From Bacillota bacterium (lineage in GTDB: Bacteria > Bacillota > Dethiobacteria > DTU022 > UBA8154): 47,375 nt of DNA. Of this stretch, positions 24,295 through 32,530 are shown piece after piece. The notes beneath the pieces were generated by a model. That model had not been told where the DNA came from, searched no databases, and worked only from the letters and a program-made list of their open reading frames with translations. Position 1 is the stretch's first letter. Every line of letters starts with the position of its first letter. The stretch covers positions 1 to 47,375 of the forward strand of contig DUQX01000010.1 of NCBI GenBank assembly GCA_012837615.1. Reading direction: 5' to 3'. The position numbers and the translations under genes were made by a program.

Positions 24295-24980
24295 TTAGTG
24301 GACCAATGAGTATCTTTCACTGATTGACTGAAGCCCTAACTTCTTAAGGTATTCATTGGTTAGAGATTTCGCGAGGATAGAGCTACCGGCATGACGTTGC
24401 TCAAGAGTGGAGATATGTTTCCACCCTGGGGCGTTCCTTCTTTTGTTCCCATGACGACTCCGTTAATCATGACCCCAGACTGAAGATACTTCCGTATTAG
24501 GGATAATACCCTTGAGTCTTTAATCGTCTTTGATAGTAGCCTCATGAGTTTGTCGTGGTTAACGGTATCGAAGTATTTAGCAAGGTCAATGTCCACTGTC
24601 CAATCATAGCCGGCTTCAATGTATTCCTTGCACTTCATAACCGCCTGTTTTGCATTCCGTCCCGGGCGAAATCCATAGCTACTGTCCGAAAATTGCTTTT
24701 CGTAGATTGGGGTAAGAACTTGAGCTATGGCTTGCTGTATCACCCTATCTGTAACTGTAGGGATGCCAAGCAATCTCTTGCCTCCGTCAGGCTTTGGTAT
24801 TTCTACCCGCCTGACAGGTAAGGGGCGGTACTCCCCGCTCCGAATGGACTCTATGAGTTGGCTGCCGTTTTGTTTCAGGTGTTGTACGCTAACGGCTTGA
24901 TAGAGGCAATTAAATATCATACTTATAAATTTTAGCTGTTGTTGTAGCTGTTCCAGCCGCAATAACAGCTTTTCCTTTTC
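24295..24980 (-). pseudogene. Group II intron reverse transcriptase, doubly deleted and frameshifted
   Basis: Recognisable group II RT blocks remain: YRPLPVRRVEIPKPDGGKR, GIPTVTDRVIQQAIAQVL, SYGFRPGRNAKQAV, VDIDLAKYFDTVNHDKL and GTPQGGNISPLLSN. Immediately after SN the sequence jumps out of frame to the far C-terminal end (LTNEYLKKLGLQSIS, read in another frame to a stop at 24295). The YADD catalytic block, maturase and endonuclease domains are therefore deleted. The N-terminus also joins a short upstream piece (LYQAVSVQHL) directly to LKQNGSQLIESI, skipping the usual GIDG region. It cannot be active. It lies on the opposite strand to the tRNA, about 170 bases away. Confidence 0.85.
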
Positions 24981-25364
24981 TTCTGCCGGCCATTACAATT
25001 AACGTGGAGATAACTAAAGTAACCTTCCAGTTCAAGCGAATTATACTCCCTTTACCTGCGAAGGTTTTCAGTTTTTGTTGGAAAGATTCTCCATTACTAT
25101 AATTCGTCGTAATATTTGCATATTCCTTTTTTAGGTCAGGGCGCTATGACAGAGAGGCCGTGGTTATTGTGCTACTCCTGGGCAAAATACTCCCAATCCT
25201 ACTAAGCATGCTCTTCGTGGCCGTTCGGGGAGGCATACTCATCGGGGTACACATTCTGTAGAAAATCAATGGTTTGCCAGCCCTTTCCGAAAATTCTTTC
25301 TGGAAATCCTATTTAAGTTTCCTCCATGAAAAGGTATAATAAAGGGCAAAGGGAGTGAACTTAA
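24981..25364. other. Gene-free stretch
   Basis: I see no convincing ORF. It separates the intron remnant from the coiled-coil pseudogene and is probably more mobile-element debris. Confidence 0.35.
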
Positions 25365-25566
25365 ATGACCAGACCGGGAGTTATTAGAACTTATTGCAAC
25401 TCAGGTTAATAATCTTACAAAAGAAGTAGATGAAATTAAAGATACTATGACTACATAACAAGACCCTATGGCCACAAAGCAGGGCCTAATAACTGTAGCT
25501 GAAGGTAAGGAATCCCATGCTCATAGCGATGATAGCCAAATACTTAATTATACAAAGGAGAGATAA
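25365..25566 (+). pseudogene. Small coiled-coil protein gene, frameshifted and with an in-frame stop
   Basis: ATG at 25365 follows GGGAGTG. One extra base after codon 3 throws the frame; restoring it gives ELLELIATQVNNLTKEV then DEIKDTMTT, a typical short Leu-heptad protein common in Clostridia. A TAA at 25456-25458 interrupts, after which the same frame continues with QDPMATKQGLITVAEGK and a His/Asp/Ser tail to a stop at 25566. Both lesions argue for decay, or sequencing error in the case of the frameshift. It ends at the start of the isochorismatase gene, overlapping its ribosome site. Confidence 0.6.
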
Positions 25567-25568
25567 AG

Positions 25569-26126
25569 ATGAAACCGGCAGTAATTATTACAGACATGGT
25601 CAACGATTTTATAAAATTGGACGGGCCTTTGCCTGTCGGTGAAGAAGGTCTTAAGATTATTCCCAGACTGCAAGAATTAATCAGCGTTTGCCGTGAAAAA
25701 AATATACCCATTATTTATGCCAATGATGCTCTTCTGCCGAATGATTTTTTGTTTAATTCACGCATGAAACCACACGGAATCCGGGGCACAGCTGGGGTAG
25801 AAGTGATTGACGAGCTAAAACCGGAGAGCTCTGACTTAATAGTGCACAAGCGCCGGCTTAGCGCCTTTTTCAAGACAGATCTTGATATTACCCTTAGAGA
25901 ATGGAATGTTGATACTATTGTAGTAGGAGGGGTGGCTGCCGAAATCTGCGTGTTGTCAACAGCATACGACGGCATCTCTAATAATTTTAAAGTGATTGTC
26001 GTCGAAGACTGTTGCGCTTCGCGTTTCAGAGATATACATAGCCATATAATGGCAGTATTGAAGACAAGTCCTATGTATCCTCTGCTACGTGTAATGACTC
26101 TTGCCGAATTAGTACAAATATTATAG
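25569..26126 (+). CDS. Isochorismatase-family cysteine hydrolase (nicotinamidase-like)
   Basis: A 185-residue cytoplasmic hydrolase. The catalytic triad is readable: Asp9 in VIITDMVNDF, Lys94 in IVHKRRLSAFFKTDLD and Cys127 in GGVAAEICVLSTA. The pattern HK-x-x-x-S-A-F-x-x-T and the conserved Val-Ala cis-peptide region are typical of this fold. Family members hydrolyse nicotinamide, isochorismate, ureidoacrylate or N-carbamoyl amides; the substrate here cannot be assigned. ATG at 25569 has AAAGGAG eight bases upstream. It is one of few plus-strand genes and stands alone. No clear terminator follows. Confidence 0.88.
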   Translation: MKPAVIITDMVNDFIKLDGPLPVGEEGLKIIPRLQELISVCREKNIPIIYANDALLPNDFLFNSRMKPHGIRGTAGVEVIDELKPESSDLIVHKRRLSAFFKTDLDITLREWNVDTIVVGGVAAEICVLSTAYDGISNNFKVIVVEDCCASRFRDIHSHIMAVLKTSPMYPLLRVMTLAELVQIL

Positions 26127-26404
26127 GTAAAAATACATCTTTCTGCAAAATTAGAATGCTTCGTTGCAGAGACTGGAAAATGGGGACAAAATGCAGACTT
26201 AATTTAGTAAAAATAATTATAGAAACATACCGGAGTAAGGTATGCCAGCGCTGCGCCCTAATGACTATAATATCCGAAATACCTCCCCAACTGCAGGTTA
26301 CCTGTGCGCATCTTTGAAAGCGCTGCAACGCCCTTTCCGAAAGGTTCCGGTTTTTATACGAAGCTGTTCCACCTTAATATCCGCGGGTTTGTTTTTTAAA
26401 AAAA

Positions 26405-26593
26405 TTAATCATCGTCAATTTCTATAGCATCGGTAGGGCAACTGTCAGCCGCTTCATGACAACACTCCTCGTGCTCCTCGGGAACCTCATCCACTTTAAC
26501 CTCAGCTCTCTCGTCCCCGAGCTCAAATACTTCCGGGCAGGCATCAGCACAAAGGCCACATAAAATACATTCTTCATTAACATAGGCTTTCAT
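26405..26593 (-). CDS. Single-cluster [4Fe-4S] ferredoxin
   Basis: A 62-residue, highly acidic electron carrier. The cysteines follow the Thermotoga/clostridial monocluster pattern: CILCGLCADACPEVFELGD near the N-terminus and ECCHEAADSCPTDAIEI near the C-terminus. In that family three N-terminal and one C-terminal Cys hold the cluster and the remaining pair forms a disulfide. The second of two adjacent ATGs (26593) is spaced seven bases from GAGGGG and is preferred over the first (26596). It probably serves low-potential reactions of anaerobic metabolism. It is monocistronic as far as visible. Confidence 0.93.
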   Translation of the reverse strand: MKAYVNEECILCGLCADACPEVFELGDERAEVKVDEVPEEHEECCHEAADSCPTDAIEIDDD

Positions 26594-26859
26594 CATTCAA
26601 CCCCTCTTTTTGCTTTATATCTAACTGATTCCATGTATACTTGCTTGCACAACGCTTCTTCTGCCAACGGCAAACAGGTTAACAAAGTATTCAACATCCT
26701 GTTAACATAACCAGGATGAACATACTAATTATTATTAGAACCGTCAAAGTTTTAATTCTAGATAAAGATGTTCCTCCATTTATTACCGTTTTGCTATTAA
26801 CCCTCATATAAAGCTTAATAATACTGGTTTCCCAGACTTTTTCTATTATCATTGTTTTA

Positions 26860-27039
26860 TCATTGTTCCTGTAGATCTGATACAAAAACCATCTGTTTAT
26901 TATTTGGGTTATTTAAAGAATGTATTTTAGCTATTTGCTTTTCTCGATCCACATGTTCTATATAAACAAGATCTCCGTTGTAGGTGACATTTACCATGAC
27001 CGGCGAATCGGCAATTTCCTGGGCTCTTTGAACGTCCAT
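26860..27039 (-). CDS. sspH: Small acid-soluble spore protein, H type
   Basis: A 59-residue protein beginning MDVQRAQEIADSPVMVNVTY and continuing NGDLVYIEHVDREKQIAKI, which matches the SspH/SASP-H family along its full length (family members start MD-x-x-RAQEI and have the DVTYNG-x-x-VYI segment). These are packed in the forespore core. ATG at 27039 has AGGAGG seven bases upstream. A candidate forespore promoter lies just upstream. It identifies the organism as an endospore former or a recent descendant of one. Confidence 0.92.
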   Translation of the reverse strand: MDVQRAQEIADSPVMVNVTYNGDLVYIEHVDREKQIAKIHSLNNPNNKQMVFVSDLQEQ

Positions 27040-27068
27040 ATTTACACCTCCTCTATTTTTGATAGTTA

Positions 27069-27098
27069 TAGTATTTGTGTAAGGTAATCTAAATATTC
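27069..27098 (-). promoter_or_regulatory. Candidate sigma-G/sigma-F promoter of sspH
   Basis: On the minus strand GAATA (27094-27098), a 16-base spacer and CAAATACTA (27069-27077). This resembles the forespore pattern GHATR / CATxxTA, about 30 bases before the start codon. Confidence 0.4.
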
Positions 27099-27149
27099 GA
27101 AAGCAAAAGCTACCTCTTTAAATTAGAGATTATTATTCCGGGCAATGCC

Positions 27150-27199
27150 AAGAAACCCACACGATTTCCAGCAAATTGCAGAAAAAGTGTGGGTTTCTT
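27150..27199. terminator. Bidirectional terminator-like hairpin
   Basis: Perfect 13-bp arms AAGAAACCCACAC (27150-27162) and GTGTGGGTTTCTT (27187-27199) with a 24-base loop. The T-rich 3' arm works in either direction. It lies 38 bases after the stop of the AIM24-family gene. Confidence 0.6.
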
Positions 27200-27236
27200 A
27201 TTCCCTGTAACTGTGCAGTTCTGTAATTTTGGAAGA

Positions 27237-28043
27237 TTAATCCCCGCCCAGAAGGTTTTTCAATCCCACATTGCCCAGCAGGCCACCTTCACCCTTGTTT
27301 TTACCACTTCCTCTTCTCCCGGCTGCAATCATACGGTTGGCCAGACGGCTGAAGGGAAGAGATTGTAGCCAGATCTGGCCGGGCCCCTTAAGGGTAGCCC
27401 AAAACAGACCTTCCCCGCCAAAGATGGCGCTTTTCAGGTTGCCGACAAACGCTATATCATAGTCTATTCCTGCTGTCATCGCTACCAGGCAGCCGGTATC
27501 AAGCTTGATTATTTCTCCGGCCTCAAGTTCTTTTTGTATAATGGTACCGCCGGCATGAAGAAAGGCCAGGCCGTCACCAACCAGGCGCTGCATGATAAAA
27601 CCTTCTCCACCGAAAAGCCCCGCTCCGATCTTTCTCTGAAATGCTATTTCAATAGCAATACCTTTGGCAGCACACAAAAAAGCATCCCGCTGGCAGATAA
27701 TCTGCCCTTCAAAGTCAGCAAGGTCCAAGGGTATAATTTTGCCCGGATAGGGAGCGGCAAAAGACACCGCCTTTTTGCCGGAACCTTGGTTGGTGAAGGT
27801 AGTCATAAAAAGGCTCTCCCCGGTCAGCACCCGTTTCCCGGCGCCCATCACCTTATCCATGAGGCCTTTGCCCTTATCCCTGTCGGAGCCGTCTCCTAAT
27901 ACCGTATCGAACTGGATTGAACCATCCATGTACATCATAGCACCTGCTTCGGCAACAACAGTCTCTCCCGGATCAAGGCTTATCTCCACAAACTGCATAT
28001 CATCTCCATAAATTTGGTAATCGATTTCATGAGCTCTGCGCAT
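27237..28043 (-). CDS. AIM24 / TIGR00266-family protein
   Basis: A 268-residue protein of the TIGR00266 (AIM24, TRAP-like beta-fold) family. Landmarks are the opening [66 protein letters not shown] and the C-terminal [17 protein letters not shown]. These Gly-rich turns repeat in a pseudo-threefold manner typical of the fold. The function in bacteria is unknown. Start ATG 28043 is ten bases from GGGAGG; in-frame TTGs at 28046 and 28049 are alternatives. It is followed by a good terminator-like hairpin. Confidence 0.88.
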   Translation of the reverse strand: MRRAHEIDYQIYGDDMQFVEISLDPGETVVAEAGAMMYMDGSIQFDTVLGDGSDRDKGKGLMDKVMGAGKRVLTGESLFMTTFTNQGSGKKAVSFAAPYPGKIIPLDLADFEGQIICQRDAFLCAAKGIAIEIAFQRKIGAGLFGGEGFIMQRLVGDGLAFLHAGGTIIQKELEAGEIIKLDTGCLVAMTAGIDYDIAFVGNLKSAIFGGEGLFWATLKGPGQIWLQSLPFSRLANRMIAAGRRGSGKNKGEGGLLGNVGLKNLLGGD

Positions 28044-28073
28044 CAACAATTAACCTCCCTTGCTCTCATTTAA

Positions 28074-28286
28074 TTAAACTTGCGCGGTGTTGGCTTGAAG
28101 GCTAAGCGAATCGCTGTTTACTCTTATCAGCCTGTAAGTGCAAAATGTGGCACTATCATAGTTAAGAGGTTTCCAGTCGGTTCGAAGGGCTACGGGATCA
28201 TCATAGATAGTAGGGTCAACCGGAGGAGGTTCTATATAAATAGAGCCGGTATTATTTATTCTGGCACTGCTTTTTATCTTTGCCAT
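28074..28286 (-). CDS. Small hypothetical protein (70 residues)
   Basis: Unrecognised. The sequence starts MAKIKSSARINNTGSIYIEP, has a Pro/Asp-rich middle (PPPVDPTIYDDP) and ends with a short Tyr/Arg-rich beta-like segment. There is no signal peptide or membrane helix. A very good ribosome site (AGGAGG, four bases of spacing plus A-rich sequence) before ATG 28286 supports that it is translated. It lies 43 bases after the lipoprotein gene on the same strand. Confidence 0.6.
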   Translation of the reverse strand: MAKIKSSARINNTGSIYIEPPPVDPTIYDDPVALRTDWKPLNYDSATFCTYRLIRVNSDSLSLQANTAQV

Positions 28287-28329
28287 TTTTACCTCCTATC
28301 GTTTCGATATTTTAGTGTTCAGGTCCTTT

Positions 28330-28836
28330 TTATTGGCTTTCTTTATTGCCAATAATCATAAGTGATTTATCCTCACGAAAATATTGTACTGCCGCCTTAT
28401 ACCCCTTACTATTTTTTGCTTCAAACAGAATGTATTCATCCGCTTCCATTTGCATGACATCCTCTGTAAAATCCTTACTGATTTCCTCTAAATAGCTCTT
28501 AAAATCGTTTTCCTCTACATCCTCCATTATAATCATCACATTGCCTTCACCATCATTGGCTGCACTGATGATCTCCCCGCCCTTAAACTCCGGGAGACCA
28601 GCAACTGCCGGCCATTCAGAGCTACCCAGGCTGACCTCACCGCCATCTGCACCCTTGATTGTAATTGTATCTCCATCAATATCTACCTGGGTGTTCTCGT
28701 CGCCGACCGCTTTTTCAATAATTGTTTCCGTAATTTTTTCGCCGACTTTCTTTTCGATATTTTGTTTTACTCCACCACAGCCTGCCAGTGTAAAAACAAG
28801 CACTATTATCAGTGATAAAATCAGTATTTTTTTCAC
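28330..28836 (-). CDS. Putative lipoprotein of unknown function
   Basis: A 168-residue protein with a lipoprotein signal peptide: KK, hydrophobic run LILSLIIVLVFT, lipobox LAGC (Cys about residue 20). The mature part is acidic and has no domain I recognise. It includes an amphipathic helix (IEKKVGEKITETIIEKAVG), a beta segment (QVDIDGDTITIKGADGGEV) and a C-terminal alpha/beta part. The start is GTG at 28836, preceded by AGGGGAAAGG. It should be anchored outside the cytoplasmic membrane. Confidence 0.75.
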   Translation of the reverse strand: MKKILILSLIIVLVFTLAGCGGVKQNIEKKVGEKITETIIEKAVGDENTQVDIDGDTITIKGADGGEVSLGSSEWPAVAGLPEFKGGEIISAANDGEGNVMIIMEDVEENDFKSYLEEISKDFTEDVMQMEADEYILFEAKNSKGYKAAVQYFREDKSLMIIGNKESQ

Positions 28837-28895
28837 TTTTCCTTTCCCCTCTTTTTTTCTTTTTGATTTACAGCCTGATTTTTACTACTTGATTG

Positions 28896-29240
28896 CTAGT
28901 TTAAAATGTTATACTTCCCAACGACCGGCAACCGCTTGACCTTACCGCCAAAGCCGTTAATTAGGCCGATAATGGCTAAAACAAAGACTGCTAACCAGAA
29001 AAAAGGCATTAATATCCAGCCGAAAATTGGTATTATCCCCAGTACGATATTACCGGCAACAGCCACTATGAATAGCAGCAATGCCTGGTTGGCATGAAAC
29101 CTGGCGTATCTTGAAGAGGGGCAGGCCACTAACGGTAAGAAGAAAATGATATAGGCCAAACCCGCCATAGTTTTGTTTTTCTCAACATCCGCCTGTTCAA
29201 AAGTTTCCGGAATTGATTCCTGACTTTGGAAATTATTCAT
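28896..29240 (-). CDS. DUF4870/Tic20-like small membrane protein
   Basis: A 114-residue protein with an acidic N-terminus and three hydrophobic segments: GLAYIIFFLPLV, LLLFIVAVAGNIVLG with LGIIPIFGWILM, and FFWLAVFVLAIIGLI. The RYARFHANQALLLF motif after the first segment is the DUF4870 hallmark (Phe-His-x-x-Gln). The start is ATG 29240, which has GGAGG eight bases upstream. The frame is open for another 101 codons upstream, but that part is an S-layer-homology remnant rather than part of this protein. Function unknown. Confidence 0.82.
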   Translation of the reverse strand: MNNFQSQESIPETFEQADVEKNKTMAGLAYIIFFLPLVACPSSRYARFHANQALLLFIVAVAGNIVLGIIPIFGWILMPFFWLAVFVLAIIGLINGFGGKVKRLPVVGKYNILN

Positions 29241-29254
29241 TTTTGTAACCTCCA

Positions 29255-29543
29255 TTATTTTTTTATATATCTGAATAAGCTTTAGTCTCGGCATAAAGTT
29301 CCCCTGCAAATCGCCTTTGATAATGCCCAGTTTGGACATGTACTTCGTTGTCTCTACCGCCCAAGGGAATATGTGCTTCTGGTCGGGAAAATCCGGAACC
29401 CCGGCAATGCTGTAATCCGCATTAGGAGCCATGATCTTAATGGTATTAAACAGCATCGCTGCACACTGCTTCCGGTTGATTAAAACTTTCGACCAGGAGG
29501 ATACAATATGACTGTACCATAGTAAAAATATTTTCTTAAACAT
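29255..29543 (-). pseudogene. S-layer homology (SLH) domain remnant
   Basis: Upstream of and in frame with the DUF4870-like gene, the translation contains INRKQCAAMLFNTI, HIFPWAVETTKYM and KLGIIKGDLQGNFMPR. These are the end of one SLH repeat and most of another (pattern R-x-x-x-A-x-x-L, W-A, GIIxGx-G-x-F-x-P). There is no signal peptide or ribosome site and the SLH unit is incomplete, so it is the decayed end of a surface-layer protein gene. Confidence 0.65.
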
Positions 29544-29677
29544 TATTCCATTTAAAATGCTACTCCGTGAGATAATACCGTAAAATTACCATTACAATCT
29601 TTAATACTCTTTTTTCAATATGCTATATATGCTTTTATTTGAATGTTCCTCCACCAAGGTTTCCGATAAAGTTGCCG

Positions 29678-30061
29678 TTAGTATTCAATGGAATCATTAC
29701 TCTGACTGCAACAGGTACATTTATTTTTTTCTTCGGAAAAGTCGTCATCACAAACCCACCTGTTACAGACAGTGCAACGGTTAAAATGAAGCATTCCTTC
29801 CCTGTTTGCTCTTTCAAAGGCATCCCTGTGCTCTACATTCCATAATAGGGTATACATCCTAAAAAGCTTTGCAAAAAAGCTCTTCCGTTCTCGCCGGCTA
29901 AATGGAACCGGCACGCTTTTCCAGGCTTTTTCGCACAGGTCACAATAGAATATAAACGCAAACTCATCTTCAGTTGACAGATCGGTACACTTTTTCGTAA
30001 ATGGTTGAAGCATAGTTAACAGCCCCTTTGTTGCTTCCTTGCCTACAAAGCCAAACTGCAC
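29678..30061 (-). CDS. Zinc-ribbon-like hypothetical protein
   Basis: A 127-residue cytoplasmic protein with several Cys pairs: FYCDLCEKAWKS (about residue 45), RCTVCNRWVC and KCTCC near the C-terminus. This spacing suggests one or two structural zinc sites. I recall related unnamed clostridial proteins with REGMLHFNRC...CNRWVCDD, but cannot name a family. I choose GTG 30061 as start because GGGAGGAG precedes it; a TTG at 30076 would include that ribosome site. Another frame stays open 43 bases past the stop, which might indicate a frameshift at the C-terminus. Confidence 0.65.
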   Translation of the reverse strand: MQFGFVGKEATKGLLTMLQPFTKKCTDLSTEDEFAFIFYCDLCEKAWKSVPVPFSRRERKSFFAKLFRMYTLLWNVEHRDAFERANREGMLHFNRCTVCNRWVCDDDFSEEKNKCTCCSQSNDSIEY

Positions 30062-30246
30062 CCCCTCTCCTCCCAACCTTCAACACAGAGCCCTAGAATA
30101 TCAAGCCCTAAAGTATATTGTGCAGGCTGAATTTATTTTTGTAATCATCTTCAGGGTGATCTGAGGAAATATTAAAGGGTGATTTTGGGGTGATTTTGGG
30201 GTGATTTTGATTTTAAGTTGGAGAAGCCTCCGGCAAGGCAAGTTTG

Positions 30247-30310
30247 GGCAAGTTTGGGGACGGTTCTTTTTCTTGCCTGGCAAGTTTGGGGACGGTTCTT
30301 TTTCTTGCCT
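30247..30310. repeat. Two perfect 32-bp tandem palindromic REP-like repeats
   Basis: Identical copies at 30247-30278 and 30279-30310, each starting GGCAAGTTTGGGGACGG and ending CTTGCC, so the ends GGCAAG/CTTGCC can pair into a hairpin. They share the GGGGACGGTTCT core with the array beside the RAYT gene. Confidence 0.92.
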
Positions 30311-30715
30311 TTTTCTTGCACTAACCCAGGCAAATCAGGTACCGCCTACTCTTTTTCCATTATTAATGAAAACTGTTTCTGCTACTTCCCTTATTAAATC
30401 AGGCAAACCGTTCCGACAAGTTCCCGGCAAGATTAAAAATAACCATGTTATTCCACAAGTTTGTGAACTGTTGGATAGATACCAATTGTTGAGCCTATTT
30501 TGAGTAGTGCCGCAAAATTTTTGATTGCCCAAAAAGACGGTAGTGTGTCACGAGTACACTTGATAAATAGTGTGGTGCTGGCGTCAAAACCGGGTATAAC
30601 TGTTGACCCGGAATAATTCTGCAAGTTTGGGGATAGTTCTTTCTTCTTGTCTTTTGTCAGTTCTATTTTTCCATTATTAGAGAAAATCTTTATCCAATAA
30701 GTTAACATTTTTATC

Positions 30716-30780
30716 CAGGCAAGAACGAGAACCGTCCCCGATCTTGCACAGGCAAGAACGAGAACCGTCCCCGATCTTGC
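30716..30780. repeat. Inverted pair of REP-like repeats
   Basis: Two tandem 33-bp copies (GGCAAGAACGAGAACCGTCC core, ending GATCTTGC) in the opposite orientation to the 30247-30310 pair. The AGAACCGTCCCC core is the complement of GGGGACGGTTCT. They sit ten bases beyond the stop of the LuxR gene and can fold into hairpins, so they may also act as its transcript end. Confidence 0.9.
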
Positions 30781-30789
30781 TTGATCTTG

Positions 30790-32394
30790 CTATTTAAATT
30801 CTTTACCGGCCTCTTTCAGTAGATCTATATATAGCAGCAGTTCTTCCCTCGAAGAGACCATCAGTTTAGAGTATATGCGTTTGGTATGTGTTTTGATCGT
30901 ATTAATACTAAGGCATAATATTCCCGCGATCTCTTTTGCATTATATTGTTGTGCATAGAGATTGAATACGTTGCGCTCAGCAGGCGAAAGGGTGCGCACC
31001 TTACTTAGAAATTCATTAAGGAGTGCAGGGGATTCACCAGCATGGTTTGTTTTTTTCAACTCTTCATTTTTTCGGGTAAGGTGCTCGATCAGATCATCTA
31101 TTTCGGGAATTTTGGTTTTGGGCGCTTCGGCAAGATTATCCAATTTTATAATATCCAACCCTGCCGAAATCGGCTTAATATAGCGCCTGCTCAAAATAAA
31201 GGAGATAAATACCCCAAGAATCAATAGAAAAATAAACATCGTTGCTAAACGTAAGTAAAAACCGGTAACGGAATACTCTATATCGTCAGCAGGAACCAGC
31301 AGCGCAACCGCCCATTCCCTGCCCGTAAAAACGGAGCCCTCGGGATAAAGCCTTACCGGAAGGTGAAACCCCATGAAGGAGAAACCGCTTGCACCGTTAT
31401 ACCGGAAAAAGGTATTTTGATCTTCTTCAACGAAGAACAATCGCTTATCCTGGACAATATTTCGTGCAAAATAACCACCCGCAAACATTGCTCCGGAAGT
31501 ATCAAAAGAATTCCCGGAAATCGGCGCGAGCATACAAAACATACGGGAACAAATATCGTTGTTAGGCATGTGTGTTAGCTTAAAGAGCATGGAACTCACT
31601 TCAAAGCCACACACCCCAAACACGTTTCCTTCAGAATCTAGCAGCGGAACAGAACATAGCATGGATTCTTCGCTTGTCCCCGGCAGAATAGTAGAAAGGC
31701 TCCAGTAATAGAGCCGTGACAGCGGGAGCTTCTTTTGGGCCGCCTGCTCCTTGGGAAACCAAAAGTATGGCGCATCACCGACATCAAACTCCATCTTCCA
31801 TTGGGCATGCAGGGGCACCGCATAATTGCGGCCAATCCCCGGGAAACCCCGCAACAGGGTAATGGTGGGAGAAGCTGAGCTCAAAATATTAGGCTCCATA
31901 TTCTTTAAAAAAAGGCCCGCCCTGGAATTATCGGCGGTCTCCAGCATTGGATTAACAGTTACGTCTAAAATAATAAAAACTCCACTACTGTTGGCTTTTT
32001 GTAACGAATAAAGAGCACGCTCATACTCCCCGGCCAGCAATTCCTCCAGAATACCGGGGTTATTTTGAAGTTCAGTTACCTTAAGCCCCTCGTCCAGCAA
32101 CTTTCTTTCTATGCTTGACGCGAGATCCCTGGAAAATTCCACCGCCTGTACCGAAAGACGGCCATATTTTTCTGAAATACTCCAATGGGCGTGGTTAAGT
32201 TCGTTTCTAACCAGTTCTTCATACGCTTTTAGTCTTGTTCCAAAGGTGCCGGTAACAGCAAAAATAATGACAATTCCCAGCACCATAATAAAAACTAGTA
32301 CTACCAGGAAAAGAAAGAGCCTCAGGGGCATTGAAAGTTCTAATGCCACCACTTCTTTGAATTTCTGAAATATTTTGTAAGGAATTTCCGGCAA
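30790..32394 (-). CDS. Membrane-anchored LuxR-family one-component regulator with extracytoplasmic sensor domain
   Basis: A 534-residue protein. A first membrane helix (about residues 26-48), a roughly 330-residue extracytoplasmic region of likely double-Cache type, a second helix (about 388-408), a short HAMP-like linker and a C-terminal LuxR helix-turn-helix: LSPAERNVFNLYAQQYNAK, EIAGILCLSINTIKTHTKRIYSKL. There is no receiver or kinase domain, so the ligand signal should pass directly to DNA binding at the membrane. TTG at 32394 follows GAAGGGTG. It lies 136 bases after a solute-binding lipoprotein gene on the same strand, which is a likely ligand-presenting partner. Confidence 0.85.
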   Translation of the reverse strand: MPEIPYKIFQKFKEVVALELSMPLRLFLFLVVLVFIMVLGIVIIFAVTGTFGTRLKAYEELVRNELNHAHWSISEKYGRLSVQAVEFSRDLASSIERKLLDEGLKVTELQNNPGILEELLAGEYERALYSLQKANSSGVFIILDVTVNPMLETADNSRAGLFLKNMEPNILSSASPTITLLRGFPGIGRNYAVPLHAQWKMEFDVGDAPYFWFPKEQAAQKKLPLSRLYYWSLSTILPGTSEESMLCSVPLLDSEGNVFGVCGFEVSSMLFKLTHMPNNDICSRMFCMLAPISGNSFDTSGAMFAGGYFARNIVQDKRLFFVEEDQNTFFRYNGASGFSFMGFHLPVRLYPEGSVFTGREWAVALLVPADDIEYSVTGFYLRLATMFIFLLILGVFISFILSRRYIKPISAGLDIIKLDNLAEAPKTKIPEIDDLIEHLTRKNEELKKTNHAGESPALLNEFLSKVRTLSPAERNVFNLYAQQYNAKEIAGILCLSINTIKTHTKRIYSKLMVSSREELLLYIDLLKEAGKEFK

Positions 32395-32530
32395 GGTTTT
32401 TCACCCTTCAGGATTTGACACTTTAACTGTGCTTAATATTTCTTAGGCATAAGATTAAGATCTGGCAGCGCAGTTTATAATGGTCAGCGATCAAAACCTA
32501 TCCCTATCCCGGCTCATCTTTCTTCCCGAG

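Larger units (their letters stand above)
30077..30789. other. Gene-poor stretch filled with REP-like repeats
   Basis: No convincing gene is visible. It holds 13-bp GGGTGATTTTGGG tandem repeats (about 30176-30211), two 32-bp direct REP-like copies, one diverged copy (30622-30652) and two inverted copies at the right end. Between them only short unsupported frames occur. Confidence 0.6.

Noticed and set aside
26691-26885. 64-codon minus-strand frame ending in a lipobox-like LTGC and stop
   Set aside because: It overlaps the sspH gene, starts with a TTG without ribosome site, and stops exactly at the Cys. It could be a broken lipoprotein signal peptide but cannot be supported as a gene.
29635-29823. 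Alternative C-terminal frame of the zinc-ribbon gene
   Set aside because: The main frame keeps the Cys-rich ending and the alternative has no start site; a frameshift is possible but unsupported.
30335-30708. Two short minus-strand frames among the repeats
   Set aside because: No ribosome sites, no recognisable motifs and partial overlap with REP-like elements.
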